Assembly (NCBI GenBank): GCA_028023455.1
Contig: JAQFVV010000002.1
Location: 32,745,725-32,809,724, forward strand
Source of the DNA: Epiperipatus broadwayi
Taxonomy: Eukaryota > Onychophora > Udeonychophora > Euonychophora > Peripatidae
Length of the DNA: 64,000 bases
Reading direction: 5' to 3'
Shown: piece by piece, positions 55,986-64,000 of the stretch
Layout: each line of letters opens with the position of its first letter
How positions within the stretch are numbered: position 1 is the stretch's first letter
Notes under the pieces: generated by a model
Told to the model about the DNA's origin: nothing
The model's database searches: none
The model's input: the letters and a program-made list of their open reading frames with translations, nothing else
Position numbers and translations under genes: made by a program

Positions 55986-57305
55986 TGAAAGCATTCAATC
56001 CTATTGGCTATTGTTCTGTAGTTGAAAGCCATGCCCATATACTAAAAAAATCATGATCACATGATCATAAATGTAAATTTCATGAGCTGGCAAAATTCAG
56101 CTGTACTAATCTTTAGCAACAATTTAATAATTATAAATACAAATTTTAATTTTAAAATGGTAATTTATAGATTTGTGATTATTTTATAATAATTCATTCA
56201 GATTCCAAGAACAAACTTTGAACAATAAAAATTACATTAATGTACTTTCTAATGTAGTTAATGATTAAGGCTGGCTATGCTATATTTGTAACATATATTA
56301 CTTATAATGGCTTCCAACGCTGATTCATTGCTCATTTTATAATTGTTGATGACTATTCCATAAAAGAGATGCTGAAAATTTTCATCACACCTGTGCATCC
56401 ATATCGTACCATTACAATGTATATATATATATATATATCAATAATTCTGCACTAACACGCTTAGGTTAGAGAGTTTAATATTGTAAAATTATATGTATAA
56501 TTGCGCTGAGTGCTTTTGAAGTTCCTGGACTTCATATTCATAGTTGAGTGCAGATGATAGTAATGTGGAGACATATTCTAATTTATGCAAATTAGTTGTT
56601 AATTGTGTCATAGGTCTTGGCATTTTATTTTGTTTGGATTAATTAGTACATCTTTTTGAAATGGTGAAACAGGTGTCTTATTGAATGAGTGTCATTATTT
56701 ATGAAGTAGGCTTCTTTTATTTTATGCCTGTGGTCATTTCTCTCTCTCTACATACTATTGTGGGGTTGGTGGGTTTGAATTTGTATCCAGTAGTCTTTTC
56801 ATGCTCCAAGAATGCTGATGTGGTCTCTCTATTGTTCAGTGCCCTTTTATACATGTACATGTAGTATGATGCTCTATTTGTCATGGTTGTTTTTGTTTCC
56901 TCATAATACGAGGTCCTGTACCCAGCTTGAGGGTATTGATTTTATATACCACTTGAGGCATTGTCTTAGGATCTAATTTATCTTCTGTTTATGAGTCTAT
57001 TGGTGTTGACAGAAGTGCGGAAGCCAATTATAAATTCATTTGATAGTGTTTGGCAGTGTTAGGTATATATGGTATGGTTATTTATGGCTAGTTATCTCTA
57101 ATTCTAACTTGCTGATTTACTTTTGCTTGGAAATGTGCTATTTTTTTGGTTATGCTTCTGTATTTATAGCCAACTGATGCTAGTTCTTTGATGTACTTTA
57201 ATATGTTATCTTTTCCGTCTGTATTGAATTTGCATAAGCAATTGTTTCTTTGTAGTAATGCATTCAATCCAGCATATTTGTGTGAGTTTTGTGCTATGGC
57301 ACTCT
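55986..57305 (-). pseudogene. PLE reverse transcriptase tail plus GIY-YIG, copy 2
   Basis: Minus frames from 57300 downward: NALLQRNNCLCKFNTDG, KDNILKYIKELASVGY and KYRSITKKIAHFQAKV (RT-to-endonuclease linker type), CLKWYIKSIPSSWVQ, RALNNRETTSAFLEHEKTTG, YKFKPTNPTIVCREREM and IKEAYFI. ALxxR..TSA..EH...TG...F.P....+.E.....IKEA is the Penelope GIY-YIG end pattern. Heavily frameshifted. Same direction as copy 1, so possibly a tandem pair, a known PLE habit. Confidence 0.58.
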
Positions 57306-57894
57306 GATATATATATATTCTCTAATTTCCAGGAGTTTGATCAAATGGAAGTAAACTAATTCCTACATAAATGTCTTTTACATTAATGTGACAAAAAATA
57401 GAGGGAATTTACTCGGCCTTTTCAGCTTTTGATCATTGTAAGTTTTTGTTAAGTGTCTTACTAGAAACAACAGGGTAAAATATAATTTAGCCTGATTCAA
57501 ATAGGGCATAGTCATTTTGAAATTACAAATATTCAAATAGAGGCCGGGTCAGTCCCATTTTATAATAACTTTTTTATATAACCTCAATTAAATATTGTAA
57601 ATATTAATATCAAATAGGCATATTCTAATGTATACATATTTCAAAAAGATATAAGTTGACTCCCCTGCATGCTATTGATAAATATTTTGTACTTCATATA
57701 CAGTATACTCTATTTGATATTTGCATTTACAAACTGATATTTAATTAAGGTTATAGAGAGAGATTTTTTTTTTTATAGCCGAGGTATTCAAAGTTTTAAT
57801 TTTGAAATGACTATACCATATTTATCAGGCTAATATATAATTTCCACTCTTCATTTTCAGAACATGTGAGTGTTATTTTATCCTTACTCTATGT
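57306..57894. other. AT-rich DNA
   Basis: Nothing recognised. Confidence 0.35.
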
Positions 57895-58005
57895 AAGAAA
57901 GATTGTACTTCTAAAATAAAGAGCATACTAATAGCTCTATCAAGTTTTATCGATAAATGCTGCAAGAGAAAGCATTTAAAAATCTTTATCTAGAAACATC
58001 CTCAT

Positions 58006-58045
58006 CCCCAAACCGGTTTCAAGCTATTGGCTATCCTCAGTAAGA
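58006..58045 (-). ncRNA. Hammerhead ribozyme C3
   Basis: CUGAGGA (58040-58034). Stem II AGC/GCU with loop CAAUA, flanked by a U-U mismatch. GAAA (58020-58017). Stem III ACC/GGU, 3 bp with no loop. GUU triplet. Stem I UCUUA/UGGGG, 5 bp mostly G-U. Cleavage predicted between 58011 and 58010. Core intact. Confidence 0.74.
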
Positions 58046-58583
58046 CACTAGGATATTTCAGGCACTAGATCCAAAATGCCAACTCAAAGCTGCACTTATG
58101 TGACACTTAACTATTAAGTAGAAAATCTGAAAATTGTAGACACCTATATGCCTTCAGCTCGATCTTTCTAGCTTAAATAGCTATATGGGGCTGAGAAATC
58201 TTCAGCCACACCATATATTGATAGCCTTAGCAATGTAACATCACCTAAGATTTAAAAGCAAAACTATAATAGTAAATAAAATCAAGTCTCTTTATTTTAG
58301 TTTATAATTACAAGCTTATCAAATTAAGTCACGTGATGTATGACTTGATTTTATTTACTATTATAGTTTTGCTTTCAAGTCTTAAGTGATGTTATATTGC
58401 TAAGGCTATTAATATATGGTATAGCTGAAGATTTCTCAGTCCCATATAGCTATTTAAATTAGATAGCTGGATTTGAAGACATATAGATGTCTGAAAATGT
58501 CAGATTTTCTACTTAATTGTTAAGTATCAGATAAGTGCTGGCTTTGAGTTTGTATTTTGGATCTAGTGTCTGGATATTCTAGC

Positions 58584-58626
58584 ACCTTACTGAAGATATC
58601 CAATAGCTTGAAACCGGTTTGGGATG
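58584..58626 (+). ncRNA. Hammerhead ribozyme C4
   Basis: CUGAAGA (58590-58596), GAAA (58610-58613), stem III ACC/GGU with no loop, GUU triplet (58617-58619). Stem II (AUC...GCU) has a mismatch in the middle. Stem I CUUA/UGGG. Core intact. Confidence 0.7.
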
Positions 58627-58790
58627 GGGGTGTTTTTAGATAGAGATTTTTAAATGCTTTCTCTTCCCGCATTTATCGATAAAGTTTGTTAGAGCTACTA
58701 GCATGCTCTTTATTTTAATTTATAATTACAAGCTTATCAAATCAAGTCACATGAGGTATATGACTTCGTTGTATTTACTATTATAGATTT

Positions 58791-59302
58791 TACTTCTGCT
58801 TGACTTTCATATACATTAAGCTGTGTTTGTTTGATATGTATATTATAGAACATCTAAAGCATTGTTTAATTATTAATTTACAGTACTTGAGATTATCCCT
58901 TAATTATATTTTAAATTAAATATTTTCATAGATTAATTATGTTGTAAACAAAAGCATTAGTAAAGATATTTTATGTACTACAGAAATATGTTAGAAAAGT
59001 GTTGCTTAGTAACTAACAATTACTATTGATAGACCTAAGTTTAAACTACTTACTCTAGTAATCAACAATGGCTTTTTTGTTTTGATTTCCTTTTGTTTTT
59101 AATTAAACTGAAGACAAAAAGCTATTGTTGGCTTCTAGACCAAATAGTTTGCTTAGGGTTGTCTATAATAATTGTTTGTTGCCTAGCAACACTACTAATA
59201 TATTTCTTTAGTTATTATATGGAATAGCCCTTACTCATTCCTTTATTTGCATTATATATGTCATATGTACAAAAACCATCATATACACTATATATACTAA
59301 AA
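58791..59302. other. AT-rich DNA
   Basis: Nothing recognised. Confidence 0.35.
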
Positions 59303-59985
59303 TAGTAGCAAACAGTAGTCATTCATTGCAAGCCAGAATAATTGATGGATGCAAGAAGATTTGAGCACAAGCATCCAATATTTATAGACTAGTTTCTGAC
59401 TTGTGGCCTTCATCAGTGAGGAGCCTTGGATCTGAGCGCACTGCATCTAGACCTTTGGATCTAATGCATGCCCTTGCAGCAGCCACCTTTTACTTATTTA
59501 GTTAACCACGAAGCTATAAGCCCAAATGAAAACAATAATGTTTTCAATCCAAGCCAATTTGATTGTATAGTCATATAGATCTGAACCCAGTTCAGTATCT
59601 ATACATTTTAGTGTATGTGCAGATTAATTAAACTGTATTCAGATTTGCAAGACTATATAGGCAATTTGCTCGGATTGAAAACTTTACCATGTTTTCATTT
59701 TGGAGTTATAGCTTTTCAATTAACTAAATAGTTAAAGGTAGCCACTGGAGGGTTGCATTAGATGCTCAGATCTAGATCATATCCAAGGTTCCTCACTGAT
59801 GAAAGTAATAAGCTACGAACTAATCTGGGGATATTGGATGACACTAGATAGGGATTTTATGCACAAATCTTGCATCCACAAATTATGGCTTCCATAGGAT
59901 GGCACTACTACATGGACGAGTTTGCTACTGTTTTAACAGCTTGCGTAAGCAAAGGAAATGGTGATCATGTGATGTTTTATCATAT
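59303..59985. mobile_element. Group B inverted dimer
   Basis: Minus arm 59303-59620, including CATAGATCTGAACCC-type leader reversed; plus arm 59630-59985 ending GGCACTACTACATGGACGAG. The plus ribozyme near 59795 keeps CUGAUGA but GAAA is changed to CGAAC context. The minus one is at 59381-59422. Confidence 0.82.
59381..59422 (-). ncRNA. Hammerhead ribozyme, group B, with a compensatory stem II change
   Basis: CUGAUGA (59416-59410), GAAA (59396-59393), stem III AC/GU with loop UA, GUC triplet (59389-59387). Stem II is GGC/GUC instead of AGC/GCU, so an A-U pair became G-C by a double change. Stem I is largely lost on the 3' side. Confidence 0.66.
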
Positions 59986-60914
59986 ACATTACTAATAAAG
60001 TCTAGTTATTGCTGAAAAGATGTCATTATTATTAGCTGCGGCTTGTAAGCAAGGATGACCATCCTAATTGTAGATGGAAGACTGATATATTTCTAAATGT
60101 CAGACCTTATTAAAAAAAGTTAATTCGAACCAAGGGACTCACTGTCTACAGTGAGTATGGTGGCCACTCTAACAGCAGCAAAAGTTCCATCACATCATTG
60201 AGTAGATTCATTTTATATTCAGCCCATGGAACTCCCCTGGTCACTACAAATTAACTTGGGATCTTTATGCTTTATCTAATAATAGGTAAATACCCAATAC
60301 GGGATAATAACCTTGGTTGGTTATGAGCTGTATACTTGTTTGTGGTTGGAAACTTTTCCTGGGTTCATTAATTAAACTCGAATCCTAACTTACAGCATCA
60401 CCCCGTGAGACCTTCAATATTTCGTATATTATTATTAAACAAAAGCTTATTATCTCAGGCAAATTATCTTCATGCCGACCAAGTAATTACTGTTTCTGAT
60501 AGCACTCAGTTGTTAGAGAAGTAAATATTTCCTTCAAACGACCACTTATACGTATGCGCACACACATATGGAAAAGATAAAAATTATATTGAAACAACTA
60601 AAATAGCTTTTACTAATAAATAAATTTTCACAAGTGTTATTAGTTCTTCATAACTATTGATTTTCCAATCAAATAAAACCGTCGATTTAGCTGTAATTGA
60701 TTATTTTAATAATCAATCAGTCCACTAAAACTGATTAATAAATCTTAATTACTAAGCTCATTAACAACTTTCAAATTATAAGACTTAAATTTCAGAAATA
60801 TTTTTAAGAATAAAGGTTACCCAGGTATAATATTATCGAAATGAATCTATTTTAAAAAATCTTACTGAAACGAAAATATCCTAAATGAGAGAAGGGGAAA
60901 CGCTATTGCTAAAA
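59986..60914. other. Unassigned DNA
   Basis: 60000-60440 is somewhat less AT-rich (GGGACTCACTGTCTACAGTG is a small inverted repeat at about 60135). No ORF or known repeat. Confidence 0.35.
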
Positions 60915-61026
60915 TATTTAATATATAGGGTATATGAGCACAGACTTTCACACGACCCACCACTCTCCACTCTATCTAATAACACTGATACACCTAAAGA
61001 CATATATGTTGAAAAGATAAATAATC

Positions 61027-61072
61027 ACCAATATACGTATTTCATGCTAAACCAGCAATCATCAGTTGGTCC
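61027..61072 (-). ncRNA. Hammerhead ribozyme, group A, palindromic stem III
   Basis: Stem I ACCAA/UUGGU, 5 bp. CUGAUGA (61065-61059). Stem II UGCU/AGCA, 4 bp under a U-U mismatch, loop GGUUU. GAAA (61043-61040). Stem III AUAC/GUAU, 4 perfect bp with no loop. Triplet AUA, with cleavage predicted between 61032 and 61031. Confidence 0.77.
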
Positions 61073-61319
61073 AAATTATCATCTCTACACATATACACTA
61101 TAAGTGCTCAGATATGTATCAAGATAGACAATATTCATACTTTAATGGACAGGCTTCAATCTACTCCACACTCCAACTCTTCAACCATCCATCCAATTGA
61201 AAATCTGATGATGGAATGCTCAAAGGCCACCCTGAGGCCAAGATTCTTGTCACACCCATGTTGACCTAAAGTCAATCTAAACCCCACATGTACAGGACTT
61301 AATCCATTTAAAACATATG

Positions 61320-61362
61320 CTGATGATTTCTGGTTTAGCATGAAATACGTATATTGGTGATT
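61320..61362 (+). ncRNA. Hammerhead remnant, group A, 5' strand replaced
   Basis: CUGAUGA, UGGUUUAGCAU, GAAA and UACGUAUAUUGGU are present, but the sequence before CUGAUGA is not ACCAA (it is ACAUAUG), because the unit joins the other arm there. Stem I cannot form. Confidence 0.6.
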
Positions 61363-61768
61363 ATTTATCTTTTCAGTATATATGTCTTTAGGTGTATCAG
61401 TGTTATTAGATAGAGTGGTGGGTCGTGTGAAAGTTTGTGCTCATATACCCTATATATTACATATATAGACACAGGTATATAATAAGCCTGTGTTTCAGTT
61501 ATTACATTGTAGAGATATCTGCCTATCCTTGCATATACATTAAATGGATTATGTCCTGTAGATTGACCTTAGGTCAACATGGGTATGACAAGAATCTTGG
61601 CCTCAGGGTGGCCTTTGAGCATTCCATCATCAGATTTTCAATTGGATAGATGGTTGAAGAGTTGGAGTATGAAGTAGATTGAAGCCTGTCCATTAAAGTA
61701 TGAAGATTGTCTATCTTAATATATATCTGAGCACTTATAGTATTTATGTGTAAGAGATGATAATCTGG

Positions 61769-61813
61769 ATCAACTGATGATTGATGGTTTAGCGTGAAAT
61801 ACATATATTGGTG
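61769..61813 (+). ncRNA. Hammerhead remnant, group A
   Basis: AUCAA, CUGAUGA (61774-61780) and GAAA with UACAUAUAUUGGU are kept. Stem II (UUGAU/AGCGU) is mostly unpaired. Confidence 0.6.
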
Positions 61814-62095
61814 TTTATTTATCTTTTCGGCATATATGTGTTTAAGTGTATCAGTGTTATTAGATAGAGTGGTGGGTCCTGTGAAAGTCTGTGCTCATAT
61901 ACCCTATATATTACATATATAGACACAGTTATATAATAAGCCTGCATTTCAGTTAAAACAGATATAGTGGAGTTGCGATATCATATAAATAACTCACAGT
62001 TGGTTGATAGCTTTGACTAGAATATAATATATATTGTTTACTGAATTGCAAGTATATAATACTTTTAAACATGCATATATAAATACATATTAGTA

Positions 62096-62375
62096 AAATA
62101 AACAGATGTTACTGACATCATTGAAAGAATTAAGAGACTGAAGTGGAATTAGGTTGGACATATTTCTAGAAGAGATAATGATGAACAGACAATTGAAATC
62201 TTAAACTGGATTCTAAGAGATTGGAAAAGACCTAGAAAGTGACCACGTGTGAAATGGATGGATGAAATAAGAACATGGTAGTGTGATGTGGAGAAGAGAG
62301 GCTAGTGATCGGAGATGGATTGAACTAGGCGAGACCTTCATCCTGCTGTGTATCGATAATGGGTTGAAATTGATG
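62096..62375 (+). pseudogene. RTE-like LINE C-terminus fragment
   Basis: Frames read TDVTDIIERIKRLKWN, VGHISRRDNDEQTIEIL, NWILRDWKRPRK, RPRVKWMDEIR, VMWRREASDRRWIELG and ETFILLCIDNG. The complete C-terminal block in order, with two stops and a shift. Comparable to 15325-15548. Confidence 0.76.
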
Positions 62376-64000
62376 ATGACATGTATATTGTGCGTTAAGA
62401 TTGAGAGTATTTCATTTACCCAATAAACCAGTGTTGGAATGTTAATCTAATTATTATATAATATTAACTGCTGGGAAAGTTTATATTTACATATAACAGA
62501 TGCCTTTTTATATGCATAATATGCATATATTTTGTAACCTTATAGTTGGGCTTGATGTTTCTTGAGCTATATTTTATCAGTCTATTAGCTAAAATTTTAA
62601 ATTTTGATCAATAATATTAATTATTAAATCTGTGATTTAATACAGTGGTGTGATCTAATGATTATTAATTTAGGCAATAAAAATCAATAAATTTATTACA
62701 TAAATCTCTTTAGAATGATAAAGATTTGGACTGTTCAGCATATATGTTAGCCCTCTGCCAAATTGCTGGTGGGCATGCTTACATATGATCTATCAGATAA
62801 ATTAGTTTTAATATTTCTAATATAATACTTTAATATAGTTATTAAATAAAACCATAAAAGTACTTTAACTTTTTTATATTGTTAAATAATAACTTTTCAA
62901 TAGACTTATTATTTTTTAAGTTGAATATTATAATTAATTATTAAATATATTTTGCTGTAATCTAATATAGTGTTGAATGATTTAATTATCATTAGTGATT
63001 AAAAGTGGAGATGTATTAATTTTAGGCAAATATAATCACTCACAATAATTTAATTGGTTTATTATTTTTATAGTCAGCCCCTTGGCTAAAAGTCTATAAA
63101 TAGGCTTGCACAGATTTTATTATATACCTCTCACTGCTGATTTATCTCTCATCATATAGAAGAAAAGGAACATTTTTAAATGGTAAACAAAATATGGAGA
63201 TCATTCTATTATTCAAAGTTTAGAAATGATTTGAAATTCATTAATTTTTTTTAAAGTAAAAATTATGTTATTCTTAACTTACAAATAATGGAGTAAATTT
63301 TACTTGACCCGCACCTATGGAATAACAGACCACTACTGTCAGCTAATAATTTGAAGAATGGTTCACTATCAAGGATATACCAAAGAAATGACTGCCAAAA
63401 GTAAATTCAAGTTTAAACTGGTCAAGAAACCCATAAGCTTAAAATTCATAATTTAACTTACAAATGTTTTGTTTATAATAATTATAAAATGCATTATAAA
63501 TATTGCTATAATAAATTTGGAATTATGAGAGAAAACCACTTTGGAACTTTCATGTATAAAATAAATTTAAAAGTAAATTATAATAAAAGATGTTTATCTT
63601 TTATTGTTAAAATAAATATCTGATACACGATGAAATGCTTCTATTAAAATGAAATATTACCTTAAACTAAACCTAGATACTACTAGTTTTTCTAACGTTA
63701 TAAAACGTACAAAATACGCGGGGAAGTAATTGAAAATTATCTTGTTACATCTAATTTAATAGCAATAATAGCTTATACTTACTTAATTCAATAATTATGA
63801 ATAAATATACTAAAAATACTAAAGTTCTTAAAGTATTTTTATTAAAATTCTTGACATTAAATTTTTTTTTATTACTTTAATCTTATGTTGAGATAAAACC
63901 GGATGTGACTTTATAAAAGTTTGCTTGATTTAATTAAGGGGATGACATGTTTATTAAATAGAATAATAGTGTTTCACCGATATTATTTCAGATTTCAACT
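62376..64000. other. AT-rich DNA to the window end
   Basis: Nothing recognised: no ORF over 60 codons and no repeat shared with the window. Confidence 0.4.

Larger units (their letters stand above)
57895..58790. mobile_element. Group C inverted dimer
   Basis: Left (minus) TCTATCAAGTTTTATCGATA to about 58300, right (plus) 58330 to AGCTACTAGCATGCTC. The centre near 58320 is ATCAAATTAAGTCACGTGAT. Each arm has CATATAGCTATTTAAG-type body, TTTTGGATCTAGTGTCTG, a hammerhead, then AGAAAGCATTTAAAAATC and a TTTATCGATAAA end. The ribozymes point outward. Confidence 0.82.
60915..61965. mobile_element. Group A inverted cluster with a plus tandem pair
   Basis: Minus arm 60925-61310 (outer end AGGGTATATGAGCACAGACT), then plus units 61312-61510 (5'-truncated, starting at the ribozyme) and about 61510-61965. 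The plus ribozyme cores start at 61320 and 61774, 454 nt apart. Unit ends read AGTCTGTGCTCATATACCCT, TATATTACATATATAGACAC and ATAATAAGCCTGTGTTTCAG. This subgroup shares its end with the 14-bp-duplication palindrome at 50461. Confidence 0.82.

Noticed and set aside
1-64000. CRISPR arrays, bacterial operons, rRNA genes
   Set aside because: None seen. The tandem arrays lack spacer structure and the window has eukaryotic transposons throughout.

Overview
This window looks like gene-poor, strongly AT-rich nuclear DNA of an animal. I see no bacterial-style gene packing, no recognisable host gene and no obvious exon chain. What can be supported is almost entirely mobile DNA: a Merlin (IS1595/ISXO2-like) transposase, a second Merlin-like inverted-repeat element split by a solo LTR, several dead non-LTR retrotransposons (RT motifs and RTE-type C-termini), Penelope-like element (PLE) remnants with GIY-YIG-type ends, hAT-like short elements, tRNA-derived repeats, and tandem arrays. 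This mix fits an invertebrate, perhaps a mollusc, but the species cannot be fixed from the sequence alone.

The most interesting content is a set of dispersed repeats that carry hammerhead ribozyme (HHR) cores. I fold at least five groups by hand: A (about 430-450 bp units, many copies), B (about 450 bp units, the most abundant), C (419 bp unit, best folds), D, and the PLE terminal repeat. All have minimal type I-like layouts: CUGANGA, a 3-6 bp stem II, GAAA, a 2-4 bp stem III with no loop or a tiny loop, an NUH cleavage triplet, and a stem I that pairs back. In groups A, B and PLE a tRNA-like A-box/B-box segment lies close to the ribozyme, suggesting Pol III transcription. In C, and in places in A and B, two ribozymes lie in direct repeat 419-454 nt apart, the layout expected of elements that release a unit-length self-cleaved RNA (retrozyme-like). 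Nearly all copies occur as divergent inverted dimers with 3' ends outward; two insertions have clean 13- and 14-bp target-site duplications.

Layout. 0-1.5 kb: Merlin transposase. 1.9-3.3 kb: group D and A repeats. 4.9-5.8 kb: 30-bp minisatellite. 6.1-6.8 kb: dead LINE. 7.9-9.2 kb: group A inverted/tandem cluster. 9.9-11.3 kb: RTE-like LINE pieces. 12.2-16 kb: group D dimer, then a ~50-bp tandem array interrupted by a PLE inverted dimer and a hAT-like element. 16.5-25.3 kb: LINE 3' end, group B dimers, an inverted family E and a tRNA(Val)-like repeat. 26.5-27.1 kb: dead RT. 27-32 kb: largely featureless. 32.4-41.3 kb: group B dimers around two LINE copies. 41.5-45.6 kb: Merlin-like element with a nested solo LTR. 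46-50.7 kb: PLE, A and B insertions. 51.9-52.5 kb: group C tandem ribozyme pair. 55.4-57.3 kb: PLE protein remnants. 57.9-62 kb: C, B and A inverted dimers. 62.1-64 kb: RTE scrap and AT-rich DNA.

The likely relationship, which is inference, is that the small ribozyme repeats are non-autonomous and were copied by PLE or LINE reverse transcriptases, whose remains lie among them.
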